This document shows, piece by piece, positions 8,169-17,692 of a DNA stretch of 64,000 nt. The notes beneath the pieces are model-generated. The model saw nothing but the letters and a program-made list of their open reading frames with translations, was not told the DNA's origin and searched no databases. The position numbers and the translations under genes were made by a program. Source of the stretch: VAZQ01 sp963817015. GTDB taxonomy: Bacteria > Pseudomonadota > Alphaproteobacteria > Rhizobiales > Xanthobacteraceae. The stretch covers positions 310,001-374,000 of the forward strand of contig CAWFMV010000019.1 in NCBI GenBank assembly GCA_963817015.1. The letters run 5' to 3'. Numbering within the stretch: the first letter of the stretch is position 1; every line of letters starts with the position of its first letter.

Positions 8169-9852
8169 ATGCGCGCCAATGATGGATCGCGAACCGCCGC
8201 CGAGGTGCTGATCGATCAGCTCGTCATCCATGGCGCGCGCCATGTCTTCTGCGTGCCCGGCGAGAGCTACATCGCTGCGCTCGACGCCATGGTGGATCGT
8301 CCCCTCGAGGTGACGGTCTGCCGGCAGGAAGGTGGCGCCTGCATCATGGCGGAAGCCATGGGCAAGCTCACCGGCCGGCCCGGCATCTGCTTCGTGACGC
8401 GCGGGCCGGGCGCCACCAATGCGTCGTCAGGTCTCCACATCGCGCAGCAGGATTCCACCCCGCTGATCCTGTTCGTCGGCCAGATCGCGCGCGAGTATCG
8501 CGAGCGCGAGGCGTTTCAGGAGCTCGACTATCGTGCCGTCTTCGGCTCGATCGCCAAATGGGTGACCGAGATCGACGATCCGGCGCGCGTCCCGGAGATC
8601 ATCTCACGCGCGTTCCATGTGGCGACCAGCGGGCGGCCCGGCCCGGTGGTGATCGCGCTGCCGGAGGACATGCTGGTCGAGCGTGTCGTCGCTGCCGACG
8701 CGCCCGCCTGCGAGCCGGTCGAGACCTCACCAGGTCCAGCCGACATGCGACGGCTGCAGATGCTGCTCAACGAGGCGCAGCGCCCGATCGCGCTCCTTGG
8801 CGGCAGCCGCTGGTCGAAGGCCGCCTGCGCGGCGATGCAGCACTTCGCCGAGCGCTTCATGCTGCCGGTCGCCACCACGTTCCGGCGCGCCCATCTCTTC
8901 GATGCGTCCCACCCCTGCTATGCGGGAGACCTCGGCATCGGGCCCAATCCCAAGCTGCTCGCGCGCGTCAAGGACGCCGACCTTGTCATGCTGATCGGCG
9001 GGCGGCTCGGCGAGATGCCGTCGCAGAGCTATACGCTGTTCGACATTCCGGGGCCCAAGCAGACGCTGGTGCATGTGCATCCGGGCGCTGAGGAGCTTGG
9101 CCGCGTCGTACCGGCCCGCGCTTGCGATCAATGCGACGCCGTCAGCGTTCGCGGCCGCGCTCGAAGGTCTCGCCCGTCCCGAGAAGGTGGCGTGGTCGGT
9201 TGCGACCCCGGCCGCGCATGCGGAGTTCATGGAGTGGACCGCCAAGCCTCCGCAGGTGCCGGGGGCGGTCAATCTCGGCGAGATCATCGCCGGTCTGCGC
9301 GACACCCTGCCGGCCGAAACCATCATCTGCAACGGCGCCGGCAATTTCTCGATCTGGGTGCATCGATTTTGGCGTTACCGTTGTTATGCCTCTCAGCTCG
9401 CGCCGATCGCTGGCTCCATGGGCTATGGCGTGCCGGCGGCGATCGCGGCCAAGCGCCTGATGCCCGAGCGCACGGTCATTGCCTTCGCGGGCGACGGCGA
9501 TTTCCTGATGACCGGTCAGGAGCTCGCGACCGCGATCCAATACGAGTTGCCGATCATCATCGTGATCGCCGACAACGGCATGTACGGCACCATCCGGATG
9601 CACCAGGAGCGGCATTATCCCGCCCGGGTGATCGGGACCGAGCTGAAGAATCCGGACTTCGCCGCGCTCGCGCGTGCCTACGGAGCCTTCGGCGCCCTGG
9701 TCGAGAAGACGGCCGATTTCACCGCCGCCTTTGACGCCGCACTTGCGTCCGGCAAGCCTGCCGTCATCCACCTGAAGGTCGACCCGCAGGCGATCACGCC
9801 CGCGACCACGATCGACGCTATCCGCAAGGCGGCGCTGGCCGCGCAGGCTTGA
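8169..9852 (+). CDS. Thiamine-diphosphate enzyme, acetolactate synthase-like (frameshifted)
   Basis: The three-domain layout of ThDP enzymes is complete across a frame break. The N-terminal Pyr domain has HVFCVPGESYIAALDAM, RQEGGACIMAEAMGKLTG and FVTRGPGATNASSGLH. The middle domain has LLGGSRWSKA. The C-terminal PP domain has GSMGYGVPAAIAAK and GDGDFLMTGQELATA ending in DNGMYGTIRMHQ (the GDG...N ThDP-Mg motif). The break lies at about 9105-9111; removing one base joins ELGRV to YRPALAINATP and gives about 560 residues, normal for the family. Substrate is uncertain: these genes are often labelled acetolactate synthase but include other decarboxylases and ligases. Confidence 0.8.
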
Positions 9853-9872
9853 GAACAATCATGCAAAAGGCA

Positions 9873-9896
9873 GAGCCCGCGCTCTCGCGCGGGCCC
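9873..9896 (-). terminator. Possible terminator of the small secreted-protein gene
   Basis: GCCCGCGC and GCGCGGGC (9875-9882 / 9887-9894) form an 8-bp stem with a 4-base loop. Read on the minus strand it is followed by CTCTGCCTTTTG, a modest U tract, and lies downstream of the 9919-10194 gene. On the plus strand there is no T run. Confidence 0.4.
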
Positions 9897-9918
9897 GTGC
9901 CGAAGAGGGTGGCGCAGC

Positions 9919-10194
9919 TTAACGCTCGCGAATGACGCGCTCGCGGCGCTCCTCAATAATGACCGGACCACCGCTCCCTGTCGTCTCCTTGCACACTTCG
10001 ACCGTGCGCATCCGGTTCTCGGCCTCGAGCCGTACGCCAAAGCCGGCACCACCGATGATGATGCCCGCGTTAGGCGCCGGACGTTCCTCGACGATCCGAC
10101 AACGCTTGGTCGTTGGTTCCTGGATGATGTAATAGTCCGCCAGCGCAGGGGTAACGATTGCCGCCAGCCCAACACCAATCATCAATGCCTTCAT
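9919..10194 (-). CDS. Small secreted protein
   Basis: A 91-residue product starting MKALMIGVGLAAIVTPALA, a clear signal peptide, with mature YYIIQEPTTKRCRIVEERP. A glycine-rich strand IIIGGAGFGVR follows, then Arg/Glu-rich ends (RMRTVEVC, EERRERVIRER). Similar short proteins annotated as hypothetical are frequent in Bradyrhizobiaceae. GAGGAGATAAAC precedes the ATG at 10194, which decides this start over the longer open frame. Two Cys residues in the mature part could form a disulfide. Function unknown. Confidence 0.7.
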   Translation of the reverse strand: MKALMIGVGLAAIVTPALADYYIIQEPTTKRCRIVEERPAPNAGIIIGGAGFGVRLEAENRMRTVEVCKETTGSGGPVIIEERRERVIRER

Positions 10195-10350
10195 GTTTAT
10201 CTCCTCGTTGGAAGGACGCAACTGCCAACGAGTTCCGTCTGAGTCTGGTTCCGCGTCTTTTCGGGGAACTATCAAAGCATCAGCGCGCCGCTGTCAGCAG
10301 CAATTCGTTTTGGGCCAATGCTGTGTGAAACCGAATTCGACAAACTCTCT

Positions 10351-10390
10351 ATGAGTGTCAGAAGCACCGCATGAGTGTCAGAAGCACCGC
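10351..10390 (+). repeat. Perfect 20-bp tandem duplication
   Basis: ATGAGTGTCAGAAGCACCGC occurs twice head to tail (10351-10370 and 10371-10390) with no mismatch, in the 299-base gap between the small secreted-protein gene and uup. Nothing else is recognisable in that gap. Confidence 0.9.
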
Positions 10391-10493
10391 GGCTTCGCCG
10401 ACGATTGTTTTGATGCGATATGGAACTCCAACGTAGATCCTGCGCAGATAGAGCAGGCAAGGCATGGTGTTGCAGCAAGCACTCTTGTGGCGC

Positions 10494-12311
10494 TCACTCG
10501 CCCGCCAATTCTTCGCGCAGCATCTCCAGCTCCAGCCACTGCGTCTCGGCATCTTCGATCTTGCGTTGCAAGTCGCCAAGCGCCGCAGTGGTCTGCTCGA
10601 AGGCCGCGCGATCGCGCGCGTAATATTGCGGGTCGTCGAGCTTTGACTGCAGCTTGATCGCCTCCGCGCGCAGCACCGTGATGGTCGTCGGCAGGGTTTC
10701 GAGCGCGTGCTTGTCCTTGAACGTCATCCGCCGCTTGTTTGGCGGCTCGGGGCGGGGCGGGGCCGGCTCGCTCGCCGACTTGTTGGCCTTAGGCGGCGCG
10801 CTGCGCTGCTCGCGCCTGAGATCGCTGCCGCGCTGCGCCAGCATGTCGCTGTAGCCACCAGCATAGTCAAGCCAGCGGCCGTTGCCGTCGGGCGCGATCA
10901 CGCCGTTGACGAGACGATCGAGGAAATCGCGATCGTGGCTGATGAGCAGCACTGTGCCGGGATAGTCCGCCAGCATGTCCTCGAGCACGTCGAGCGTTTC
11001 CATGTCGAGGTCGTTGGTCGGCTCGTCGAGCACGAGCAGGTTTGAGGACCTGGCGAGCGTCTGCGCCAACATCAGGCGGCCGCGCTCGCCGCCCGAGAGC
11101 TTGCCGAGCGGCGTGCGCGCCTGCTCGGCCGAGAACAGAAAGTCCTTCATGTAGCTGACGACGTGCTTGCGCTGCCCGTTCACCAGCACGTTGTCGCCGC
11201 CGCCTCCGGTCAGCGCGTCTGCGACCGTGACGCCGGGATCGAGGCTGTCGCGCTGCTGGTTGAGCGTCGCGATGGCGAGGTTCGTGCCAAGCCGCACTGT
11301 TCCGGAATCCGGAGGCAGGGCGCCGATCAGGAGATTGACCAGCGTCGTCTTGCCGCTGCCGTTCGGCCCCACGATGCCGATGCGGTCGCCGCGCTGGATG
11401 CGGGTTGAGAACGCCGCCACGATTGGGCGGTCGCCGAAGCTCTTGCCGAGATTCTCGGCCTCGATGACCAGCGCGCCAGACGGCGCCGCGGCTCCGGCCG
11501 TGATGGTGGCGCTGCCAGCCGTGGCCCAATAGGTGCGCCGCTTCTCGCGCAGCGCCCTGAGCTCTCCGACCCGGCGCATGTTGCGCTTGCGCCTGGCGGT
11601 CACGCCGTAGCGCATCCAGTGCTCCTCGGCGACGATCTTGCGGTCGAGCTTGTGCTGCTCACGCTCCTCTTCCTCGAGCACGGTGTCGCGCCATTCCTCG
11701 AAATGCGCAAAGCCGCGCTCGATCCGCCGCGTCATGCCGCGGTCGAGCCAGACCGTGCTGCGCGAGAGGTTGGAGAGAAAGCGCCGGTCGTGGCTGATGA
11801 TCACGAGCGCACTGTCGCGCGCGGCGAGCTCCTGCTCGAGCCATTCGATGGTGGTCAGGTCGAGATGGTTGGTTGGCTCGTCGAGCAGCAGGATATCGGG
11901 TGAGGGGGCAAGCACGCGCGCGAGCGAGGCGCGGCGCGCCTCGCCGCCGGACAGGTGCGCCGGATCCTCCTGCCCGCTCAGGCCAAGCTCTGCCAGCATC
12001 GAGCGCGCCACATGCACGTCGTCGGTCGGCCGTAGCGACGCCTCCACATAGGCGAGCGTCGAGGTAAAGCCCGCAAAGTCCGGCTCCTGCGGCAGATAGC
12101 GCACGAGCGCGCCCGGCTGCACGAAGACAGAGCCCCGGTCGGGCTCGGCGAGGCCGGCCGCGATCTTCAGCAGCGTGGACTTGCCCGAGCCGTTGCGCCC
12201 GACCAGCGACACCCGTTCGCCGGCCGCGACGGTGAGCTCGGCACCCGTCAGCAGCGGCGTGCCGCCGAACGTGAGCTTGATGTCTTTGAGCTGAATCAGG
12301 GGTGGCGCCAT
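10494..12311 (-). CDS. uup: ABC-F ATPase Uup
   Basis: A 605-residue soluble protein with two ABC ATPase domains. Domain 1: Walker A LVGRNGSGKSTLLK (about 36-49), signature LSGGEARRASLARVL, Walker B DILLLDEPTNHLD. Domain 2: VGPNGSGKTTLVNLL, LSGGERGRLMLAQTL, LLVLDEPTNDLD. A basic linker and a C-terminal coiled-coil tail (KLDDPQYYARDRAAFEQ to the end) are the Uup-specific extension that binds branched DNA and ribosomes. There are no membrane segments, as expected for ABC-F. MAPPLIQLKDIKLTFGG at 12311 is the family start; the longer open frame to 12395 lacks similarity. Divergent from the TetR gene across 111 bases. Confidence 0.92.
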   Translation of the reverse strand: MAPPLIQLKDIKLTFGGTPLLTGAELTVAAGERVSLVGRNGSGKSTLLKIAAGLAEPDRGSVFVQPGALVRYLPQEPDFAGFTSTLAYVEASLRPTDDVHVARSMLAELGLSGQEDPAHLSGGEARRASLARVLAPSPDILLLDEPTNHLDLTTIEWLEQELAARDSALVIISHDRRFLSNLSRSTVWLDRGMTRRIERGFAHFEEWRDTVLEEEEREQHKLDRKIVAEEHWMRYGVTARRKRNMRRVGELRALREKRRTYWATAGSATITAGAAAPSGALVIEAENLGKSFGDRPIVAAFSTRIQRGDRIGIVGPNGSGKTTLVNLLIGALPPDSGTVRLGTNLAIATLNQQRDSLDPGVTVADALTGGGGDNVLVNGQRKHVVSYMKDFLFSAEQARTPLGKLSGGERGRLMLAQTLARSSNLLVLDEPTNDLDMETLDVLEDMLADYPGTVLLISHDRDFLDRLVNGVIAPDGNGRWLDYAGGYSDMLAQRGSDLRREQRSAPPKANKSASEPAPPRPEPPNKRRMTFKDKHALETLPTTITVLRAEAIKLQSKLDDPQYYARDRAAFEQTTAALGDLQRKIEDAETQWLELEMLREELAGE

Positions 12312-12422
12312 GGGCCTTGCTATGCCGTCTGGCCGCAGGCGTGTCGATGGGGCGGAAGGCCGGTCGAAGATCGACGTTGGGTTGTGTTGCACCATCTGAT
12401 GAATCGTGCCTCACTCCTTCTC

Positions 12423-13079
12423 ATGCCCTATCGCCGCACCGAGAATGTGGTCCGCAAGCTCAGTGCCCGCCGGGCCGCGATTCTGGCGGCTGCTGAGGCG
12501 TTGGCGTCTGAGAGCGGCATGGGGTCGGTGCAGATCGCGCCGGTCGCAGAGCGCGCCGGGATCGCGGCTGGCACCGTCTATCGCTACTTCCCATCCAAGA
12601 CCGCGCTGGTGACGGCCCTGGTCGAGGCCCAGTCGGCCGCCGAGACTGCGGCGCTCGCGCGTGCGGCTGGCGCTGCGCCCGGCCCGCTGTCGGCGCTCTG
12701 TGCGACGATTGCGACCTTTGCGGGCCGCGCGCTTGCGCGGCGGCGGCTTGCCTTCGCGCTGATCGCGGAGCCGGTCGAGCCCGAGATCGAGGCCGCCCGC
12801 GTTTCCTACCGCCGGGCGCTCGCGGGCGCCTTGGAGGCACGAATCCGGGCGGCGCTCGTCGCCGGTCATCTCCCCGATCAGGATGCGGCTGCGGCAGCGG
12901 CGGCGCTCGTCGGCGCACTCATTGAAGGATTGATCGGGCCGCTTGCGGCCGCAACCGAAGGCCGCGTCCGCGAGCGCGTCCAGGCGCTCACGCTATTCGC
13001 CCTGCGGGCGCTCGGCGTCGTCGATGCCCGTGCGCGCGGCCTCGTGGTGCAGGCACCGGTCCCCGAGGGGACGAGCTGA
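12423..13079 (+). CDS. TetR-family transcriptional regulator
   Basis: A 218-residue protein with an N-terminal TetR HTH: SARRAAILAAAEALASESG, then VQIAPVAERAGIAAGTVYRYFPSKTALVTALVE. AGIAAGTVYRYFPSK is the recognition-helix signature. The C-terminal ligand domain is Ala-rich and not informative. ATG 12423 is preferred over 12384 because the conserved domain starts soon after. It is divergent from uup and convergent with the ligase gene, whose stop codon directly abuts this one (13079/13080). Confidence 0.88.
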   Translation: MPYRRTENVVRKLSARRAAILAAAEALASESGMGSVQIAPVAERAGIAAGTVYRYFPSKTALVTALVEAQSAAETAALARAAGAAPGPLSALCATIATFAGRALARRRLAFALIAEPVEPEIEAARVSYRRALAGALEARIRAALVAGHLPDQDAAAAAAALVGALIEGLIGPLAAATEGRVRERVQALTLFALRALGVVDARARGLVVQAPVPEGTS

Positions 13080-14195
13080 TCATCGCATCGTCGCGCCGAC
13101 GATCCAATCGGTCACCGCCTGCAGCGCCCCCTTGCGGTTGCTCCGCTCGTGCTCCTCCTTGAACACGGCGAGCTGGGAGTCGGCCGAGGTGCCGCCACCC
13201 ACGATCTTGCGGCAGTGGGCGATCTCCTCGGAACAGCCGAGGGCGTCCGCATCGGCGGCAGTCTCCTCGATCACGCGCTCGAGCATCTCGCCGACCGTGA
13301 CCGCACCCTCCTCAGTCACGAAGGTGCCGTGGATGCCATAGCGCTGCGCCCGCCACTTGTTCTCGACCACCAACGCGCGCGAGACCGCCGTCATGCCGTG
13401 GTTGCGCCAGGGATTGTAATAGAGGTGACGCACGAGCGTGCGATAGAGCGCCGCGATCGCAATGGCATCGTCAATGAGCGTGCAGCAGTCGGGCGCGCGC
13501 AGCTCCAGCGTCGGGTGCGCGAGCGAGGGCCTGATCGCCCACCAGATGTAGCTCGAATCCGCGATGATGCCTGCCTTCACCTGCGCTGCGATATAGGCGT
13601 CGAACTCCTCCTTGGTGCGGAACAGCTCGGGCACGCCGGTGCGCGGCAGCTCGTCATAGGCGGCGAGCCGGTAGCCCATGAGCCCGGTCGAGCGCGATTG
13701 CCAGAACGGCGATGAGGTCGACAGCGCCAGGAACAACGGCAGGTAAGGCAGCATCCGGCACATCACGTCGACGCGCTCGTCAGGGTCCGGCAATTCGACA
13801 TGCACATGCATTCCGCACAGCATGTTGCGCTGACCGATCATCTGCAGATCGTTCATCACCTCGTCGTAGCGCTGCTTGGGCGTCTGCAAAGCATCGCCCC
13901 AGATCGCTGTCGGGTGAGTTCCCGCCGCCAGGATCGCAAGCCCATGCTCGGCCGCAATCGACGCCACGATCTGGCGTAACCCGCGCAGCTCCGAACGCGC
14001 GTTCGCAAAGCTGAAGTGTGGCGCGGTCGCGACCTCGACCTGCGACTGCAGGAATTCGCCGGTGACGTGACCGTCAGTCGCTTTGTTAGCAGCCATAAGA
14101 AAATTTTCCGGCATGTGACGCGCGACGCGTTTGGTCTGCGCATCGACCAGAAAATATTCTTCTTCGATCCCGAACCTGAAATTTTCCGCCATCAT
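13080..14195 (-). CDS. Carboxylate-amine ligase, YbdK-like glutamate-cysteine ligase 2
   Basis: A 371-residue protein opening with FRFGIEEEYFLVD, the metal-binding GIEEE strand of the YbdK/GCS2 family. Further blocks: EFLQSQVEVATAP, GTHPTAIWGD, GMHVHVELPDPDERV (substrate/metal His), STSSPFWQSRSTGLMGYR, and PTLELRAPDCCTLIDDAIAIAAL. The family makes gamma-glutamyl bonds with weak glutamate-cysteine ligase activity in E. coli; the physiological substrate is unknown. AAGGGGCG lies directly upstream of ATG 14195, deciding it over the in-frame starts at 14207 and 14237. Stop-to-stop contact with the TetR gene. Confidence 0.85.
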   Translation of the reverse strand: MMAENFRFGIEEEYFLVDAQTKRVARHMPENFLMAANKATDGHVTGEFLQSQVEVATAPHFSFANARSELRGLRQIVASIAAEHGLAILAAGTHPTAIWGDALQTPKQRYDEVMNDLQMIGQRNMLCGMHVHVELPDPDERVDVMCRMLPYLPLFLALSTSSPFWQSRSTGLMGYRLAAYDELPRTGVPELFRTKEEFDAYIAAQVKAGIIADSSYIWWAIRPSLAHPTLELRAPDCCTLIDDAIAIAALYRTLVRHLYYNPWRNHGMTAVSRALVVENKWRAQRYGIHGTFVTEEGAVTVGEMLERVIEETAADADALGCSEEIAHCRKIVGGGTSADSQLAVFKEEHERSNRKGALQAVTDWIVGATMR

Positions 14196-14237
14196 CGCCC
14201 CTTGCATTGTCGTTCGTCCCCACGAAACCGACGTCAT

Positions 14238-14644
14238 GTCGCGCTGGCTAAGTTGCTGAAAAAACGTGGCTAAAGTAGTCGCAGGGAGCGCATAACAACG
14301 CCGTCGCGCGTTACCGGTTCCAGGGTGAAATCGACAAAACTATACCGGGGAAGGTAACGCTCCGCGGCAAAATTAAGACTGAGAGAAATATCCTTTGGAA
14401 TCAGGATTCATTAACGGACCAGGTGATTCGATTCGTGATCCCCTATCAGGGTGAGTTGTGGACCTAACGCCAGTGTCCCTCTCCGCAGCTCTCAAGTCTG
14501 GTTGAAATTCGCCTGCGGCGAGATCAACAAGAAGCGCAATCGCAATAAAATTGTCGCGGGTTTGCTGTGCCTTCTTGCACAGGAGAAAGTGACTTCGCTG
14601 GTCGTCACGTGGTCGTCGTCACCCCAAATTTTTTCTGGTGCCCA
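14238..14644. other. Intergenic stretch without a recognisable gene
   Basis: About 400 bases, visibly more AT-rich than its surroundings, between the ligase and the stress-protein gene. It must carry the ligase promoter. I see no convincing ORF, tRNA, strong hairpin or repeat. Confidence 0.6.
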
Positions 14645-15475
14645 TCAATGCGACATCAGCACCGGCACCGTCATGGATCGCAAGATGCTGCGCGTGACGC
14701 CGCCGAGAATGAACTCGCGCAAGCGCGAATGGCCATAGCCGCCAAGCACCATGAAATCGGCTTCGGTCTCGGAAGCGTGCGCCAGGATGGCATTCTGCAC
14801 GCCGGCGCCGCCACGGGTGATGTGCTTGATCTCGACCGTGATGCCGTGGCGCGCGAGATGGCGGCGCATGTTGGTGCCGGTGATTTCGCCGCTCTTGTCG
14901 CGCTCGCCGGTGACGACGACGATGTCGATCGACTTGGCGCGTTGCAGGAAGGGCAGCGAGTCCGCAATGGCGCGCGCGGCTGGTCGGCTGCCGTCCCAGC
15001 AGATGATGATGCGGTCGAGCTTCAGTCCCTGTTTGTGCGTATGGGGCACGACGATCAGCGGGCGGCCCGATCCGAACAGGGCGCCTTCGATCGTCAGCTC
15101 TTCGGAGGCGCCTTGCTCCTGCCTTGCCTGCCCGACGACCGCGATGTCGAAGCGGCGGGCGATGCGTCCGAACAGATCGGGCGCGCCGGCAAGGCTTGCG
15201 TCGACCGTGCGCGCTTCGGCTGAGACACTCGCCGCGTTTGCGGTGCTCTCGAAGCGCGCGATCGCTTCCTTAGCGGCGACTGTGTTCCGGCTGCGCTGCG
15301 CTTCAATGAGATCAGTGGGAAGGCCGCCGAGGACGCTGCCGGGGATGACCGGCTCATAGACAAAGGCGATGCCGGCGATGTGCGCGTCAAAACCGGCGGC
15401 GAGCGAGATCGCGTAGTCAGACGCAAAATCCTGCGGGTGGCCGCCCGTGAGGTTGACGACGATGTCCTTGATCAT
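14645..15475 (-). CDS. Tandem-domain universal stress protein
   Basis: A 276-residue protein with two UspA-like halves. The first starts KDIVVNLTGG and contains ADVAVVG-like IAVVGQARQ. The second starts DRIIICWDGSRPAARAIADSLPFLQRA and ends VLGGYGHSRLREFILGGVTRSILRSMTVPVLMSH. GGYGHSRLREFILGG with the following S-x-x-x-PVL carries the ATP-binding G-2x-G-9x-G(S/T) pattern of Usp domains. Length and layout match alphaproteobacterial tandem Usp proteins. Cytoplasmic; expression usually rises in stasis. Single-gene unit. Confidence 0.88.
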   Translation of the reverse strand: MIKDIVVNLTGGHPQDFASDYAISLAAGFDAHIAGIAFVYEPVIPGSVLGGLPTDLIEAQRSRNTVAAKEAIARFESTANAASVSAEARTVDASLAGAPDLFGRIARRFDIAVVGQARQEQGASEELTIEGALFGSGRPLIVVPHTHKQGLKLDRIIICWDGSRPAARAIADSLPFLQRAKSIDIVVVTGERDKSGEITGTNMRRHLARHGITVEIKHITRGGAGVQNAILAHASETEADFMVLGGYGHSRLREFILGGVTRSILRSMTVPVLMSH

Positions 15476-15568
15476 GGCCCGCCTCCCGGCGCGGCTGCGG
15501 ACCGGGCGCCGCCCGACGTCAGGGCAAAAAAGCCTGCCGCCGGGCTATGGCGCTAATACGACGTGGCC

Positions 15569-15943
15569 TTACTTCTTCTGGCCGTCAGCCCCGAACCCCT
15601 TGAGGTAGGCCCACAGGTCTTCCACTTCCTTGGGATCGCGCACGCCCGCGAAGGCCATGCGGGTGCCGGGAACTTTCTGCATCGGACCGCCAATGAACTC
15701 CTTGAACACCCCCTCGTTCCAGGTGATGCCGGAGCCCTTCATGGCGTCCGAATAATTGAAGCCGTCGAAGGTGCCAGCCTTGCGGCCGTCGATCCCGTTG
15801 AGTGGCGGCCCAAGCTTGATCCTCGCCTCGGCCCCGGCGTCGTGGCAGGGCGAGCACCATTTTTTGAAAGCCGCGTCGGTCTGTGCCAACGCGCTTCCGG
15901 CTGAAGCAACCACAAGCAACGAAGCCAACATCCAAGTCTTCAT
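15569..15943 (-). CDS. Class I cytochrome c
   Basis: A 124-residue precursor: signal peptide MKTWMLASLLVVASAGSALA, heme site CSPCH at about residues 38-42, and the axial-Met region GTRMAFAGVRDPKEVEDLWAYLKGF. MAFAGV plus the C-terminal helix EVEDLWAYLK matches soluble class I cytochromes of the c2/c550 type, periplasmic electron carriers. GAGGAG lies 6 bases before ATG 15943, which decides the start. Its partner complex is not encoded nearby. Confidence 0.9.
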   Translation of the reverse strand: MKTWMLASLLVVASAGSALAQTDAAFKKWCSPCHDAGAEARIKLGPPLNGIDGRKAGTFDGFNYSDAMKGSGITWNEGVFKEFIGGPMQKVPGTRMAFAGVRDPKEVEDLWAYLKGFGADGQKK

Positions 15944-16192
15944 TCTAGATCTCCTCTTACATCCTCCCAACGCCGCCGTCCTTGCCAGCGCGTTATGCCT
16001 GTTGGGGCCGCCGCAAAGCGGTGGCCCACAGGTGTTCGAATGGCGTTTGGCGCGGACCCTGTCAACGCCCCCGGGGTGGAATTTCCTGCGTCGCCACCCG
16101 ATTCTATCGAAGCAGTGCTCTTGCGGCTATAACACTTCGAGGTGGCCGTGCTGCGATGGGCCCATGACCGCACGCGGCCGACGGAGATGTCC

Positions 16193-17686
16193 ATGGTGGT
16201 GGCTATGCCGGAACCCGACCGGGCCGTGCTCGCTCGCCGCGACCGGATCGTCAAGGCGCTCTCGGCGATCGTGCCCGGGGAGGGGGTGATCGCGAGCGAG
16301 GTCGCGATGCGCCCCTACGAGACCGACGGGCTCACCGCTTACCGCGCTCTGCCGATGGTGGTTGTGCTGCCATCGACCACCGATCAGGTCTCCCGCATCC
16401 TCGCCTACTGCCACCGTGAAGGTATCAGGGTGGTGCCGCGTGGAGCCGGCACTTCGCTCTCGGGCGGCGCGTTGCCGCTCGTCGATGGCGTTCTCCTCGG
16501 CATGGCCAAGTTCAATCGCATCCGCGAGATCGACTACGACAACCGAGTCGTGGTCGCGGAGCCAGGCGTGACCAATCTCGCGGTGACCCAGGCAGTCGAG
16601 CAACGAGGGTTCTACTACGCCCCCGATCCGTCCTCGCAGATCGCCTGCACCATCGGCGGCAACGTGGCGGAGAACTCCGGCGGCGTGCACTGCCTCAAAT
16701 ACGGTATGACCAGCAACAACGTGCTCGGCTGCGAGATCGTGCTGATGACCGGCGAGGCGGTGCGGCTCGGCGGCAAGCATGTGGAGGCGGGCGGCTACGA
16801 CCTCCTCGGCATTATCAACGGGTCGGAGGGGCTCCTTGGCGTCGTCACCGAGGTCACGGTGCGCATCCTGCGCAAGCCGGAGATGGCGCGTGCTGCGCTG
16901 ATCGGCTTTGCCAGCTCCGAGGACGCCGGCGAATGCGTCGGGAGGATCATCGGGGCGGGCATCATCCCGGGCGGCATGGAGATGATGGACAAGCCGGCCA
17001 TCCACGCGGTCGAGGAGTTCGTGCATGCCGGCTATCCGCTCGACGTCGAGGCCCTGCTGATCGTCGAGCTCGATGGCCCGCAGGCCGAGGTCGACCATCT
17101 GGTCGCGCGCGTTGAGGCGATTGCGCAGGACTGCCGGGCGGTGAGCTGCCGGGTGTCGACCTCAGAGCAGGAGCGGTTGCTGTTCTGGGCTGGCCGCAAG
17201 GCCGCGTTCCCGGCGGTCGGCCGTATCTCACCCGACTATTTCTGCATGGACGGCACCATCCCGCGCGCCAAGCTGCCGCTGGTGCTCGCCCGCATGCGCG
17301 AATTATCGGAGCGCTACCGGCTGCGGGTCGCCAATGTGTTCCACGCTGGTGATGGCAACCTGCATCCGCTCATCCTCTACGATGCCAACAAGGGCGACGA
17401 GCTCGAGCGTGCCGAGGCGTTCGGCGCCGACATCCTGCGGCTGTGCGTTGAGGTCGGTGGCGTGCTCACCGGCGAGCACGGGGTCGGGGTCGAGAAGCGT
17501 GACCTGATGCCCGTGATGTTCAGCGAGGCCGATCTGGCCCAGCAGCAGCGGCTCAAATGCGCCTTCGACGACAAGGGCCTGCTCAATCCCGGCAAGGTGT
17601 TCCCGACGCTGCACCGCTGCGCCGAGCTTGGCCGCATGCATGTCCATGCCGGCAAGGTGGCCTTCCCGGATATTCCGCGGTTTTAG
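16193..17686 (+). CDS. glcD: Glycolate oxidase subunit GlcD (FAD)
   Basis: About 497 residues of the FAD-linked PCMH family. FAD-binding strand: VVPRGAGTSLSGGALPL; then QIACTIGGNVAENSGGVHCLKYG, both diagnostic of GlcD. The C-terminal cap has NVFHAGDGNLHPLI and GGVLTGEHGVGVEKRDLM. With GlcE and GlcF it oxidises glycolate (and often D-lactate) to glyoxylate at the membrane. CGGAG at 16182-16186 favours ATG 16193; 16187 and 16205 are in-frame alternatives. glcE starts 6 bases after the stop, so glcDEF is one operon. Confidence 0.93.
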   Translation: MVVAMPEPDRAVLARRDRIVKALSAIVPGEGVIASEVAMRPYETDGLTAYRALPMVVVLPSTTDQVSRILAYCHREGIRVVPRGAGTSLSGGALPLVDGVLLGMAKFNRIREIDYDNRVVVAEPGVTNLAVTQAVEQRGFYYAPDPSSQIACTIGGNVAENSGGVHCLKYGMTSNNVLGCEIVLMTGEAVRLGGKHVEAGGYDLLGIINGSEGLLGVVTEVTVRILRKPEMARAALIGFASSEDAGECVGRIIGAGIIPGGMEMMDKPAIHAVEEFVHAGYPLDVEALLIVELDGPQAEVDHLVARVEAIAQDCRAVSCRVSTSEQERLLFWAGRKAAFPAVGRISPDYFCMDGTIPRAKLPLVLARMRELSERYRLRVANVFHAGDGNLHPLILYDANKGDELERAEAFGADILRLCVEVGGVLTGEHGVGVEKRDLMPVMFSEADLAQQQRLKCAFDDKGLLNPGKVFPTLHRCAELGRMHVHAGKVAFPDIPRF

Positions 17687-17692
17687 AGATCG

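Noticed and set aside
10195..10493. CRISPR-like repeat at the 20-bp duplication
   Set aside because: Two adjacent copies without spacers or further units.
14238..14644. A tRNA or small RNA in the gap before the stress-protein gene
   Set aside because: No cloverleaf, no promoter plus terminator pair; only AT-rich intergenic sequence.
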